A stretch of DNA of 64,000 nt, from the NCBI GenBank assembly GCA_937864115.1, contig CALMII010000003.1, positions 124,001-188,000 on the forward strand. The letters run 5' to 3'. A program made the position numbers and the translations under genes. Positions within the stretch are counted from its first letter, which is position 1. Each line of letters opens with the position of its first letter. A model generated the notes under the pieces. The model was not told where the DNA came from, ran no database searches, and saw only the letters and a list, made by a program, of their open reading frames with translations. The DNA comes from an uncultured Steroidobacter sp. (GTDB lineage: Bacteria; Pseudomonadota; Gammaproteobacteria; Steroidobacterales; Steroidobacteraceae). Positions 41,101 through 49,024 of this stretch are shown here, piece by piece.

Positions 41101-43283
41101 ACGAGCCGGAGCGCGAGTCGGTCGACATGTTCGGCGAGAAGGCAACGAAGCCGGAGTGGACGTCGTGGCAGCAGCGCCGCGATGATCTGACGCAACGGGC
41201 CGGCGCGGAAACGCTGAACTGGGCCAAGTATGCGGAGTCCATGCACGGTCACGAGCGCGCCTACGAAGCGGTGCAGGACCTGATCCGGTCCCGCATCTCG
41301 CAGTCGTTCGTCGAGCATCACAACAAGCTGAATCCGAAGTCGCCACTGAAGCTGGGCAAGACCGTGGTCCGGAACAACCTGAACCATCTCGACGCAACCG
41401 ACCGGACGGCGCGGGCGGCACGGCAGGAGAAGGAACGTGCGCTGATTGATGGCTTGCGCGAGCGATCACAGGGCCGGTACGCGGCCGGCGGCGTTGCCGA
41501 GAAGATGGATGCCGCTCGCGATCGTCAGGAGGCGTTCGATCAGTCGCAGATGGGATTTTTCTCTGCAGACGAACATCCAGCCGATAAACCCGCGGATCTG
41601 GCCGGCGACGAGCGGCACACGATCGGGCACCAGGCCGAGCGACAGATTGCCGGCATGATGCCCCATGTCGGCAAGAACTTCCGGGCTGGCCAGCCCGTGA
41701 AGTTGTGGGCGCCATCGATGAGCGGCGGGAAGAACGCGGCGCGGCAACGTCTGATCAAGATGCTGGCGGCCAACAAGCGCGTCGTAGCTGCGTTCGGTAC
41801 TGGCTCCGGCAAAAGTCTGTTGCAGCTTGCCGGATTCACGCATCTGCACGGTGAGGGGAAGGCAAAGCGCGGGCTCGCGCTGGTGCCGTCGATCGTGCAG
41901 ATGCAGTTCTCCGGCGAGGCTCTGCGCTACCTGGAGCCGGGCAAGTACAACTGGCATATCGAGCCAGGAGCGAGTCGCGACGAGCGGATCGCCGCGTACA
42001 AGGACCCGAAGAACCACTTCTCTGTCATGACGCATTCCGCGTTCCGCGACGACATGGTCCACCTCGGTGCCAAGAAGGCGGATATCAGCGAGGAGGAAAT
42101 GTCGGGCCGACTCGGCAAGATGCAGCCAGACGAGCGAAAGCAGTGGATGCGCGAACTGATGGACCACGAAGGGATCGACTTCGACTACCTGACGGTCGAC
42201 GAGGGGCAGAACACCCTGAACCGCCAAGGTAAGGAGAACTCGTCACTCGCCAACGTCGTCGATGCGCTCTCCGCGCATACCCCCTACTACATGACCGCGA
42301 GCGGCGACCCGGTGAAGAACGACGCCAGCGAGGTGCATGACCTGCTGTCGAAAATGGACCCGGATCGGTACCAAGACCGGGCCGCATTTCTGCGGCGGTA
42401 CGGCGCAGACACCATCGCCGCAAAGGATGGGCTGCGGCGCGAGATGGCGCGCTACGTCTATCCGAGCAAGATAGACCCGGACGTCGGCATCACGCGCACG
42501 ACGCGAAACATCGCCTTGTCGGATGGCCAGAAGAAGTCGCTGGCTGACCTCGACAGGCACATGGCCAATGCGCGACTGGCGCGGATGCAGGGAAAGGTCG
42601 ACGTCGACGCGGCGAAGGCGATCGCGCCGGAAATGTTTCGTGACGCGCCAGCCGAGAAGCATGGAGAGATCGCCGGTCATGTCCAGAAGAGCCTGGGCAT
42701 TCTGAAGTCGTCGTCCATCAACCGCATCATCCATACGCATCCCGACAACCCGACGGTCGACGATATCGCCGCGCAGGCGAAGGCCCGCAAGGGCAAGCCT
42801 GGAATCGTGTTCGCTCATTCCCTCGAGTCTGTGAAAGCGATTTCGGACCGACTCGCCAAGGAAGGGCATCGCGTCGTTACGATCGATGGTGCTGACAGTC
42901 CGAAGGAGAAGGAGCGCAAGCGCCTCATGTTCAATCCGGAGCGCGGCGAGGCTAAGGCGGACATCCTGGTCGCCTCGGATGCTGCGTCAACCGGCATGAA
43001 CACGCAGCGCGGCCAGTGGCTGTATCAGGCCGACACGCCGCAGACCGCACTCACCCATGCGCAGCGCAATGGCCGAATATTTCGTACCGGCCAGAAGAAT
43101 GACGTCGAGGTTATCGATGCCGTCCAGGATCATCCCGAAGTGCATCGGGCCCGGCAGCGGTTGCAACGAAAATACGGGTTGCGTGAACTGGTCACGACGC
43201 CGATGGAAGGGCTCGACGATACTGGGATTGCGCATTTCCTGAAGCGGCGACAGGTCGAGCAGCAGCAATCTTCGCTGCTTTGA
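38136..43283 (+). CDS. Polyvalent protein: SF2 helicase of DarB type
   Basis: A 1715-residue protein started at the ATG overlapping the previous stop (a GTG just before is possible). The N-terminal 1100 residues are unassigned, largely helical and charged (KKEASDRQKTRADQKK and similar). The C-terminal 550 hold an SF2 helicase: Walker A GTGSGKS at 1221-1227, Walker B DEGQ at 1355-1358, motif III TASGDP near 1390, and motif VI QRNGRIFRTGQ at 1643-1653. P1 DarB joins methylase and helicase in one chain; here they are adjacent genes. Likely a virion-injected antirestriction factor. Confidence 0.82.
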   Translation: MLALFRKGGSGSGWYGPPRGTHLPSSADIKTEEEARQWWGTNLGGKTLELSVHRKAGEFLVNVHFAKGNDHAFTAKSDRSNPVSARAFSPERARLMSRILGTIERPHSLLAAPGNADLFFERVDSHSHYCVALSWDSTKRAYLFKSAHVWTSDEIRQAVKRGQRPAPTRGKKKAPMLKAVGACPAVPVFGSVEPGAGDGDPSDAHAGGRSRQEGTLLLVSDLIKAGIPEGARWITIHPNGADSKGQPVLIQPQPDGSAHVIGGAGGKLNYLKLRGVRKESEYKKEASDRQKTRADQKKQQRKQDKEAGLAESKKVAREALKVQRLKHESEFVGKVADTMGWDRKDLEFREEDHAHLSDGAVSKLREKHHRELLKRATDAVELQRQRLITDPDARSEAKIDPDAIVTHDIDPVAPSSTGLGFAPQYKERAERQGLDEKELATESAEIKERKQADMTEGQRRAVTSRAATAKAIGAELQNLREPVIDAKASIVDTKKAVDLLKAHRQLRQVQKQAKDAAGEIDRAKSEPKAYVLEYSADPDLDAKVKEDLANDLRTVQTRSFLSKAHELAGQKGLDSLGNHIGIGAFNSINSLALAAGGDALVDRSVVDVLGIAGAAQVLARRLHTDLRPEEIQQVTDGVQDFHLHHYAETSAAALKQATDLMESAQSVEIGDAQSGHELQTAQALNDRRRGATRDAQKILGQALGEMEANAALVVALKQGKKDQFQVSLGKTGVESAVRQARALGLQRGDYEISHAGGDTFLSVKGVGLDRLAKPVSRADLAQVRRNLDIIGGGQDEDGWLPHGIANRPDLTMHVSPGVAPRMAEPFKPGEDLQQSLKDYIGGRAADGDAPADIVADIQSADFMRKVGDRSADYRKALDDVAPLKDGDGKMQRAEALSERFETYADEFAKKRGGDRAPIHRQSFEVNQKSVDALHRALADTPEGASAYKPIGELQNSDQRALREFFHRNIAKESPEGARLRADLEEHGKNEPERESVDMFGEKATKPEWTSWQQRRDDLTQRAGAETLNWAKYAESMHGHERAYEAVQDLIRSRISQSFVEHHNKLNPKSPLKLGKTVVRNNLNHLDATDRTARAARQEKERALIDGLRERSQGRYAAGGVAEKMDAARDRQEAFDQSQMGFFSADEHPADKPADLAGDERHTIGHQAERQIAGMMPHVGKNFRAGQPVKLWAPSMSGGKNAARQRLIKMLAANKRVVAAFGTGSGKSLLQLAGFTHLHGEGKAKRGLALVPSIVQMQFSGEALRYLEPGKYNWHIEPGASRDERIAAYKDPKNHFSVMTHSAFRDDMVHLGAKKADISEEEMSGRLGKMQPDERKQWMRELMDHEGIDFDYLTVDEGQNTLNRQGKENSSLANVVDALSAHTPYYMTASGDPVKNDASEVHDLLSKMDPDRYQDRAAFLRRYGADTIAAKDGLRREMARYVYPSKIDPDVGITRTTRNIALSDGQKKSLADLDRHMANARLARMQGKVDVDAAKAIAPEMFRDAPAEKHGEIAGHVQKSLGILKSSSINRIIHTHPDNPTVDDIAAQAKARKGKPGIVFAHSLESVKAISDRLAKEGHRVVTIDGADSPKEKERKRLMFNPERGEAKADILVASDAASTGMNTQRGQWLYQADTPQTALTHAQRNGRIFRTGQKNDVEVIDAVQDHPEVHRARQRLQRKYGLRELVTTPMEGLDDTGIAHFLKRRQVEQQQSSLL

Positions 43284-43307
43284 AGTTTACTCAAATTTGA
43301 GTATTAT
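43280..43307 (+). promoter_or_regulatory. Repressed promoter: operator between -35 and -10
   Basis: A -35 TTGAAG (43280-43285) and -10 TATTAT (43302-43307) are 16 bp apart, and the spacer is almost exactly the perfect 16-bp palindrome TACTCAAATTTGAGTA (43288-43303). A transcript would start at about 43314, the A of the next ATG, so the mRNA would be leaderless. Confidence 0.78.
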
Positions 43308-43313
43308 CGACCA

Positions 43314-43571
43314 ATGAACGATGGCATCGAGAAAACCCGCAGCAAATTGGCTGATCTGGCGGCGCTTGATTCTCAGACCGAGGAGATGGAGCGCAAAATT
43401 CTCGCCGGCGCTGAACAGCGGCTCTCCGAGGTCGACTCGCAACTGAAGGATCTGACGCCATCGCAGATGATGGTCGATGAAGAGGCCGCCGAAAAATATC
43501 AGGAACTCGTCGAAGAACGTGGCGTTCTTTATCAGGTGATTTTGAAATCACGCGCCGTTCTCCGCGAATAG
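43314..43571 (+). CDS. Small coiled-coil phage protein, 85 aa
   Basis: Entirely helical (KTRSKLADLAALDSQTEEME, then RKILAGAEQRLSEVDSQLKDL and EEAAEKYQELVEERG), a likely dimeric coiled coil. It is the only gene between an operator-controlled promoter and a strong terminator, so it forms a single-gene unit under the phage repressor inside the late cluster. There is no SD. That isolation suggests a regulatory or host-takeover function; the sequence does not identify it. Confidence 0.65.
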   Translation: MNDGIEKTRSKLADLAALDSQTEEMERKILAGAEQRLSEVDSQLKDLTPSQMMVDEEAAEKYQELVEERGVLYQVILKSRAVLRE

Positions 43572-43608
43572 TAAGGGGCCTCTTCCTTCCTGTAGGCCCC
43601 TGAACTTT

Positions 43609-43635
43609 GCAGCCACCTTCGGGTGGCTGCTTTTT
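43609..43635 (+). terminator. Strong intrinsic terminator
   Basis: GCAGCCACC-TTCG-GGTGGCTGC, a 9-bp stem with a TTCG tetraloop, followed by TTTTTC. A second hairpin AGGGGCC/GGCCCCT lies just upstream (43573-43600). Together they close the single-gene unit and insulate the capsid operon. Confidence 0.9.
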
Positions 43636-43642
43636 CATATGG

Positions 43643-43658
43643 TCGTGACAATACCGTC
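43643..43658 (+). promoter_or_regulatory. Late-promoter-like motif, copy 5 (capsid operon)
   Basis: TC-GTGAC-AA-TAC-CG-TC, a full consensus match, ending 6 nt before the ATG at 43665 with no SD. It lies directly after the terminator, so it must be a new transcription start for the capsid genes; this is the strongest positional argument that the motif is a promoter. Confidence 0.72.
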
Positions 43659-43664
43659 GCACGC

Positions 43665-44549
43665 ATGTTCGATGAACAAGCGCTGCTTGCGGCTTGCCCC
43701 GATTTCATATCGATCGGCGGGCTACTGAAGGCGACGCCCTCTCAGGAGGGCGATGCGCGCGTGCTCTATCTGGAAGCGAGCAACGAAGACCGCGACCACC
43801 AGAATGAGATCGTGCTGCAGAAGGCGCTGACCGACAGCCAGGACTACTTCCTGCGTCACGGCAACGTCGATATCTCCCACTACTCCCTGATCGGCCTCAA
43901 GCAGGGCATCCCGAACCATCTCGACTACGAGATCGGGCGACCCACTGCGGTGCGTGTGGGCGGCTCGAAGACCTTCGTGAAGTGCGAACTGTATCGCGGC
44001 GACTCGCCGCAGGCTCGCAACGCGAGCATGGTCTGGGACTCGATCACGAAGCAGAAGCCGCCAATGCGCTGGTATCCGTCCGTGGGTGGCGCTGTGTTGG
44101 CGAAGTCGATCAAGGTGGACCCGAAGACAAAGAGTCGCTTCGCGGTCGTCGAGAAGGTCCGCTGGAACAACCTGGCGCTCGATCGCACGCCGGTGAATGC
44201 CACCGTGCCGGAAGCGTCCATGGCGCCCATCGGCACGTTCGCGAAGGCCTTCGGCGGCTTTGTCATCAAAGGTCTCACTGCCGGCTACGGCACCGACTCT
44301 GCCTCCCTTCAGGGCGGCAGCGCGCTGCGTGAGCAGTCGCTCGATGGTGCCGCTCACTCCTACTTCCAGATGCGCGATGCGCTGTCCGACGCGATGTCGA
44401 GCGGCAAGGCGGGGAAGAACCCTGGCGCTCGCGAGCTGGTCGAGTACGGCTCGAAAGTTTTCGGTCTCTCGCCAGATGAGTCGGCCGAGCTGGTGGAGCG
44501 CTTCATGCGCGATGTCAAAACAGGTCTTTCAAGACGGAGCAAATCATGA
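43665..44549 (+). CDS. Probable prohead maturation protease
   Basis: A 294-residue protein directly before scaffold and capsid genes. The N-terminal half resembles prohead proteases: VLYLEASNEDRDHQNEIVLQ..L, NVDISHYS, then GRPTAVRVGGSKTFVKCELY. A His and a Ser (ARNAS) are in plausible catalytic positions. Residues 204-228 (LTAGYGTDSASLQGGS, then ALREQSLDG) match residues 32-56 of the capsid protein in 18 of 25 positions. Protease assignment rests on position and overall pattern; a portal-proximal minor head protein is the alternative. Confidence 0.55.
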   Translation: MFDEQALLAACPDFISIGGLLKATPSQEGDARVLYLEASNEDRDHQNEIVLQKALTDSQDYFLRHGNVDISHYSLIGLKQGIPNHLDYEIGRPTAVRVGGSKTFVKCELYRGDSPQARNASMVWDSITKQKPPMRWYPSVGGAVLAKSIKVDPKTKSRFAVVEKVRWNNLALDRTPVNATVPEASMAPIGTFAKAFGGFVIKGLTAGYGTDSASLQGGSALREQSLDGAAHSYFQMRDALSDAMSSGKAGKNPGARELVEYGSKVFGLSPDESAELVERFMRDVKTGLSRRSKS

Positions 44550-45163
44550 CTACTGCTGCAACTGGCGGGTTCGAAAAACTGCTGGGCGAACTCGATATCT
44601 TGGCGAAGGCGCTTCCCTCTGAGGAAGGCGCGACCGATCCCGATACGGCCGATGCCGATGCAGCCGCTGACGCAGGCGATCCTGCCGCTGCCGCCGGCGA
44701 GGACAAGGACACGCTGGCCAAGTCCTTCAAGATCAAGCTGGAAGACGGCACCGAGATCGAGGCCGAGGACGGCACGGAACTCGGGAAGGCGCTCACCGAT
44801 CGCCTCGACAAGAGCGAGGTGTCGATGCTGAAGGCGCTCGGGACCAGCGTCGCACTGCTGAAGTCTCAGGCCAAGGCAATCGCCGACCAGGGCGAATTGA
44901 TCAAGTCGCTGCAGGACCAGGTCTCGAAGCTCGGCGGCGAAGGCCGCGGACGCAAGACCACGGTCACGGTGTTGGCCAAGTCCAGTTCGGCCGCTGGCAA
45001 GAAGGATGAACCGGAAGGCGTCACGCCCCAGGAGTTCCTGGTGAAGGCGATGAGCGCGCACAGCGCCGGAAAGATCAGCGGCCACGAACTCTCGCTGGCC
45101 GAGGGCTACATCAACCGCGGCACGCAGGTGCCGGAACAGATCGTTTCCAAAGTCCTGTCGTAA
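44546..45163 (+). CDS. Probable capsid scaffolding protein
   Basis: A 205-residue, acidic, Ala-rich helical protein: TADADAAADAGDPAAAAGED (about 35-52), then helices LTDRLDKSEVSMLKALGTSV and IADQGELIKSLQDQVSKLGG. The C-terminus is basic with SLAEGYINRGTQVPEQIV. This composition and its place between protease and capsid are typical of scaffolds. Overlaps the previous gene by four bases. Confidence 0.6.
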   Translation: MTTAATGGFEKLLGELDILAKALPSEEGATDPDTADADAAADAGDPAAAAGEDKDTLAKSFKIKLEDGTEIEAEDGTELGKALTDRLDKSEVSMLKALGTSVALLKSQAKAIADQGELIKSLQDQVSKLGGEGRGRKTTVTVLAKSSSAAGKKDEPEGVTPQEFLVKAMSAHSAGKISGHELSLAEGYINRGTQVPEQIVSKVLS

Positions 45164-45204
45164 CTGACGTCCCGTTTCACTTTCCATCCTTGAGGGATTA
45201 GAGA

Positions 45205-46665
45205 ATGCTTCCCCAAATCAATTTCCCAGAACTGGCGAGCGGGATGTCGACGACCGGCGAAATGGCCGTGTCGGATCTCGAAGCGCTGCAAAAGGCACTG
45301 ACTGCCGGCTACGGCACCGACGTGGCTCAGTTGAGCGGCGGCGGCGCGTTCCGCATTCAGTCGCTGGACAAGACCATGTACGCGACGATTCAGGAGAACA
45401 AGCACTTCAAGCTGTTCAATGAACTCGCGAAGGCCAATGCCGGCGCAACGGTCGACGAATGGACCGAGCAGTCGGGCATCGGCGGCTTCCTGGGCGGTTC
45501 GACCAACACGGAAACCGGCACGATTGCCGAGCAGACCGGTCAGTACAACCGCCGTGTCGGCTTGGTGAAGTACCTGATGACCCGTCGTCAGGTCAGCTTC
45601 GTCAGCACGCTGGGCAACAACATCGTCAGCGCGGAAGCGGCGGAAGCGCAGAACGGCGCCATCCAGCTGCTGACCGACGCAGAGTTCCTGTCCTTCGAAG
45701 GCGACTCGACGGTGGTCCCGACCGAGTTCGACGGCATCTTCGCGCAGATCCAGGCAGGCGTTACCGCCGGTCAGGTCGATGGTGCGAACGTGATGGATGC
45801 GCGCGCCGCATCGCTGGCGAGTGTGAACCTCGTGAATCAGGCGGCTGCGCAGATTGCCGGCTACGGCAACTTTGGCGTGCCGACGCACCTGTTCATGAGT
45901 AACCTCACGCAGGCGGACTTCGACACCGGTCTCGACCCGGCCTTCCGCGTTCCGCTGCCGGACGTGCCTGGCGGCGGTATCCAGATCGGTGCGCCGGTCG
46001 TCGGTATCCGTACCTCGCACGGCAACATCAAGACGGTGCCGGACGTGTTCGTGCGCGATCCCGACCAGCTCGTCCCGTTCCAGTCGCTGTATCCGAGCGT
46101 CGCGACGGCCAACACCGGTATGAAGCCGACCGTGTCGCCTGCCGCGACCAGCGATGCGGCTTCGATGTTCGAGGCTGGCCACGCCGGCAACTACTACTAC
46201 CTGGTGACGGGTCTCAACGCCAACGGTCAGTCTGATGGCGTGATCTCCTCGCAGCAGGCGGTTGCGGCCGGCGAGAAAGTGACGCTGACCATCACCGCAT
46301 CTGGTGGCGGGCAGGAGACCGGCTACGCTGTGTACCGTTCGCGCAAGAACGGCACGAATGCTGTGTCGGACTTCCGTCTGATCGGTCGCGTCGCGAAAGC
46401 CGGCGGCACCACGCCGTTCGTGGATCTGAACCGTGACATCCCGGGCACCACGAAGGCCTATGTGCTGAACATGGCCTCGGGCTACGGCGCAATCAACTGG
46501 CGTCAGCTGCTGCCGATGATGAAGTTCCCGCTCTATCCGACCGTGTCGGCCGTCATCCCCTGGGCGCAGTTGCTGTTCGGTTACCTGCGCATCACGAAGC
46601 GTCGTCAGCAGGTCGTCATCAAGAACATCCTGCCGGCGACCGCGAAGTGGAAGCCGTTCGGCTGA
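45205..46665 (+). CDS. Major capsid protein
   Basis: A 486-residue protein behind an AGGGATT site. The order portal-MuF-protease-scaffold-capsid and the sequence (TVDEWTEQSGIGGFLGG, GQYNRRVGLVKYLMTRRQVS, FVSTLGNN, FGVPTHLFMSNLTQADFD, PNTG-like loop) fit an HK97-fold capsid. An insert of about 95 residues (about 315-410, NYYYLVTGLNANGQSDG ... GYAVYRSRKNG) looks like an Ig/Fn3-type surface domain. Residues 32-56 are shared with the upstream protease-like protein. A hairpin follows the gene. Confidence 0.82.
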   Translation: MLPQINFPELASGMSTTGEMAVSDLEALQKALTAGYGTDVAQLSGGGAFRIQSLDKTMYATIQENKHFKLFNELAKANAGATVDEWTEQSGIGGFLGGSTNTETGTIAEQTGQYNRRVGLVKYLMTRRQVSFVSTLGNNIVSAEAAEAQNGAIQLLTDAEFLSFEGDSTVVPTEFDGIFAQIQAGVTAGQVDGANVMDARAASLASVNLVNQAAAQIAGYGNFGVPTHLFMSNLTQADFDTGLDPAFRVPLPDVPGGGIQIGAPVVGIRTSHGNIKTVPDVFVRDPDQLVPFQSLYPSVATANTGMKPTVSPAATSDAASMFEAGHAGNYYYLVTGLNANGQSDGVISSQQAVAAGEKVTLTITASGGGQETGYAVYRSRKNGTNAVSDFRLIGRVAKAGGTTPFVDLNRDIPGTTKAYVLNMASGYGAINWRQLLPMMKFPLYPTVSAVIPWAQLLFGYLRITKRRQQVVIKNILPATAKWKPFG

Positions 46666-46688
46666 TCTGAGAGCACGTCAACAGTAAC

Positions 46689-46712
46689 GGGAGGGGCCGC
46701 GAGGCCTCTCCC
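46689..46712 (+). terminator. Hairpin after the capsid gene
   Basis: GGGAGGGGCC-GCGA-GGCCTCTCCC, a 10-bp stem with one G-T pair and a GNRA loop. There is no T-run, so it is more likely a partial terminator or mRNA-stabilising hairpin that sets the capsid mRNA above its neighbours. Confidence 0.5.
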
Positions 46713-46733
46713 CTAAGCAATAAGGAGGACATC

Positions 46734-47069
46734 ATGCCAAAGGTACTTTGCAGGCTGCCGAATGCGTCTGAACTGATCGACGGCGTTCGGTTCGTCTCGC
46801 ACAAGAGCGGGATGGTCTCGGAAGAGATCAACGACGAACAGGCGAAGCGCTTCTGTTCGATCGACGGTTACGAGCTGTCGGATGCGGGCGAGCCCGATGA
46901 ACGCGATGAACTGCGCGCCAAGGCGGCTGCGCTGAACATCCAGTTCGACAGCCGTTGGGGCGCGAAGCGCCTTGCCGACGAGATCAAGAAGGCCGAAGAC
47001 GCCGCGGCAGAGGAAGCAGCGAAGGCTGCCGGCAATGGCGGCGAGAATACTGGCGACGGCAAGAAGTAG
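46734..47069 (+). CDS. Phage protein with HeH/LEM-like end, 111 aa
   Basis: A strong TAAGGAGG site precedes the ATG. The N-terminal 45 residues are strand-like (VLCRLPNASELIDGVRF); then comes LRAKAAALNIQFDSRWGAKRLADEI (about 61-85), a helix-extended loop-helix pattern, and an Ala/Glu/Gly-rich tail. Similar small proteins follow capsid genes in several phages. Confidence 0.6.
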   Translation: MPKVLCRLPNASELIDGVRFVSHKSGMVSEEINDEQAKRFCSIDGYELSDAGEPDERDELRAKAAALNIQFDSRWGAKRLADEIKKAEDAAAEEAAKAAGNGGENTGDGKK

Positions 47070-47105
47070 CAGTCGCTCTCGATCACACATCCTCGGAGAT
47101 AGGTC

Positions 47106-47684
47106 ATGCCACTGGGAACCGGAAACAACGTTGATGAACTGAATCGCATGTCGCCAGCGGCGAGTCATGCGCAGCTCGGTACTCTGGCCAATGAGTTGCT
47201 GACCGGCTGGAACTACCTGGTGGCCCGGCTGAACAGCGTCGTGCTGTCGAAGGCCGGACTCGTGATCAAGGCCGGCAGTTCGGCAATCGTCAAGGCGGGC
47301 TCGGCGTTCGCCGCAGTCGTCAACGGCACGATCGTGCGTAAGGCGGCCAACACCGATATGGCGGCGCTCGCCGGAACTCTCGCGAACGCGAACAGCGCGG
47401 CATGGGCTTTCTACGTCGATGCGGCAGGTACGCTGACGACCAGCGCCAAGACGGCCAACGCTGCGACTCATGCTGCGGCCATTGCGCTCCTGCCGACGAC
47501 TCCGCTCGATAGGGCGCTGATCGGTTTCATCGTGGTGGACAACGCGACAGGCTCGAATTTCGTGGGTGGAACTACGCCGCTTGATACCGGATCGCTGACG
47601 GTGACCTACTACGACAGCAGCGGCATTCCTCCTGGTCTTACCGGCAACGGTATCGCCGCGCTTCGCGATATCAACAGTCGGTAG
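47106..47684 (+). CDS. Probable structural protein, 192 aa
   Basis: An Ala/Thr/Gly-rich protein with a repetitive β character (VLSKAGLVIKAGSSAIVKAG, AFAAVVNGTIVRKAAN, ALIGFIVVDNATGSNF). Placed between capsid and connector and followed by a terminator, which argues for an abundant virion protein such as a decoration or accessory head protein. Confidence 0.55.
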   Translation: MPLGTGNNVDELNRMSPAASHAQLGTLANELLTGWNYLVARLNSVVLSKAGLVIKAGSSAIVKAGSAFAAVVNGTIVRKAANTDMAALAGTLANANSAAWAFYVDAAGTLTTSAKTANAATHAAAIALLPTTPLDRALIGFIVVDNATGSNFVGGTTPLDTGSLTVTYYDSSGIPPGLTGNGIAALRDINSR

Positions 47685-47710
47685 TCACGTTCCCGCTCCT
47701 GCGGCTCGAG

Positions 47711-47750
47711 GCCGCCGCCCGGGCTAATACCGTGCGGCGGCTTTCTATTT
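47711..47750 (+). terminator. Terminator-like hairpin
   Basis: GCCGCCGC (47711-47718) pairs with GCGGCGGC (47734-47741) around a 15-base loop, followed by TTTCTATTT. It lies between the structural protein and the connector gene. Confidence 0.65.
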
Positions 47751-47762
47751 CTGGGACCAAGA

Positions 47763-48866
47763 ATGACCACGATCATCAAAGGGCAGGCAGCGAAGTTCAC
47801 CGTCACCATCATGACGGACGGCGTCGCGCTACCCATCGCATCAAGCGCTGCCGTGGAAACCCAGCTATTCACGGCGGACGGTCGCACCGCGCTGTTCAAT
47901 CCAGTCCCGGCTCAGGCCGGCGCGGTCGGTGCGAATTGGGCGCAAGGTGTCGTCGCTGTTTCGATCGACGATGGAACGACCGGATCCCTGGTAGATGCGG
48001 CCGTGATGCTGGTCGTCACCGGACCCGGCTTCCTGAAGCGGTTCAAGCTGACCGTCGAAGCCGCCGACGTTCCGACGCATTCAGCGTTGTTCGTCAGAGA
48101 TTTCGTCATCGACGAGATCCGGCGGGATCAGCTCGCCATCATGGCGCAGTCATTCTTCGCCGGACTGACGCTGAGCGATGACTTCCTCTGGCAGAAGATC
48201 TTGGCCGCTGAGGCTTCGATCTCTCACGAGTTGCGAGTGCCGCTCTGCCCCACCCAGTTCTTCCCGAACGATCCATCCCAGCAGCAGATCGATGCGCTCG
48301 ACGGCATGCCGTGGGCCGTAGATCCAGGGTACGACTACGATCCTGAGTTCTTCCGCGGCGAGAAGTGGGGTTACATCGTGACCCGCCAGAAGCCGATCAT
48401 CAGCGTGTCGAAGGTCGAATTCGTGTATCCGCGACCGGACAACAGCGTGTACGAATTCCCGCTCGACTGGCTGCGCATGGACAAGAAGTACGGGCACATG
48501 CGGTTCGTGCCAGCGAGTTCGTCGTTTGCCGCGCCGCTGGGCGCCTTCATGCTCCAGGCCCTCGGCGGTGGTCGAACGATCCCGTTCGCGATCGAGGGGA
48601 CGTACGTCGCAGGTCTATCGAATGTAGAACAGACCTACCCGGATCTGATCGATGCCGTGAAGAAGATGGCCGTTCTGAAGATCATCGAAGATGGATTCTT
48701 GCCGCAGTCTGGTTCGATCAGTGCGGATGGCCTGTCGCAATCCATGAGCGCCGACATGGAGAAATATCGCGACACGATCGAGACGATTCTGAACGGTCCG
48801 AAGGGCTCGAATGGCGGCCTGATGACGGCTATCCATGGCATTCGCACGACGGTGCTGGGGGCATGA
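47763..48866 (+). CDS. Head-tail connector-like protein
   Basis: A 367-residue protein. Residues 1-115 are strand-rich and Ig-like (QAAKFTVTIMTDGVALPIAS ...). The remainder has the helical connector-like pattern DDFLWQKILAAEASISHELRVPLCPTQFFPNDP, EFVYPRPDN and SNVEQTYPDLIDAVKKMAVLKI. Gene order after the capsid supports a head completion or connector role. Confidence 0.6.
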   Translation: MTTIIKGQAAKFTVTIMTDGVALPIASSAAVETQLFTADGRTALFNPVPAQAGAVGANWAQGVVAVSIDDGTTGSLVDAAVMLVVTGPGFLKRFKLTVEAADVPTHSALFVRDFVIDEIRRDQLAIMAQSFFAGLTLSDDFLWQKILAAEASISHELRVPLCPTQFFPNDPSQQQIDALDGMPWAVDPGYDYDPEFFRGEKWGYIVTRQKPIISVSKVEFVYPRPDNSVYEFPLDWLRMDKKYGHMRFVPASSSFAAPLGAFMLQALGGGRTIPFAIEGTYVAGLSNVEQTYPDLIDAVKKMAVLKIIEDGFLPQSGSISADGLSQSMSADMEKYRDTIETILNGPKGSNGGLMTAIHGIRTTVLGA

Positions 48867-49024
48867 TGGAAGACGAAGTGCGCATACAGGTCGGCGACAT
48901 CGTCGTACTGAACGGTCGACAGATGCGATACCTCGGCAATGGTTGGTACGAGCCAGTCGGCGAGCCGATGGAGAAGCGGTTCGGCACCGATGACTGCGGG
49001 CCGCTGGTGTCGCCGTGCAGCTGA
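48863..49024 (+). CDS. Small phage protein, 53 aa
   Basis: Starts at an ATG overlapping the connector stop. The product is mostly β (VRIQVGDIVVLNGRQMRYLGNGWYEPVG) and ends CGPLVSPCS. It overlaps the next gene by ten bases. Unassigned. Confidence 0.55.
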   Translation: MMEDEVRIQVGDIVVLNGRQMRYLGNGWYEPVGEPMEKRFGTDDCGPLVSPCS

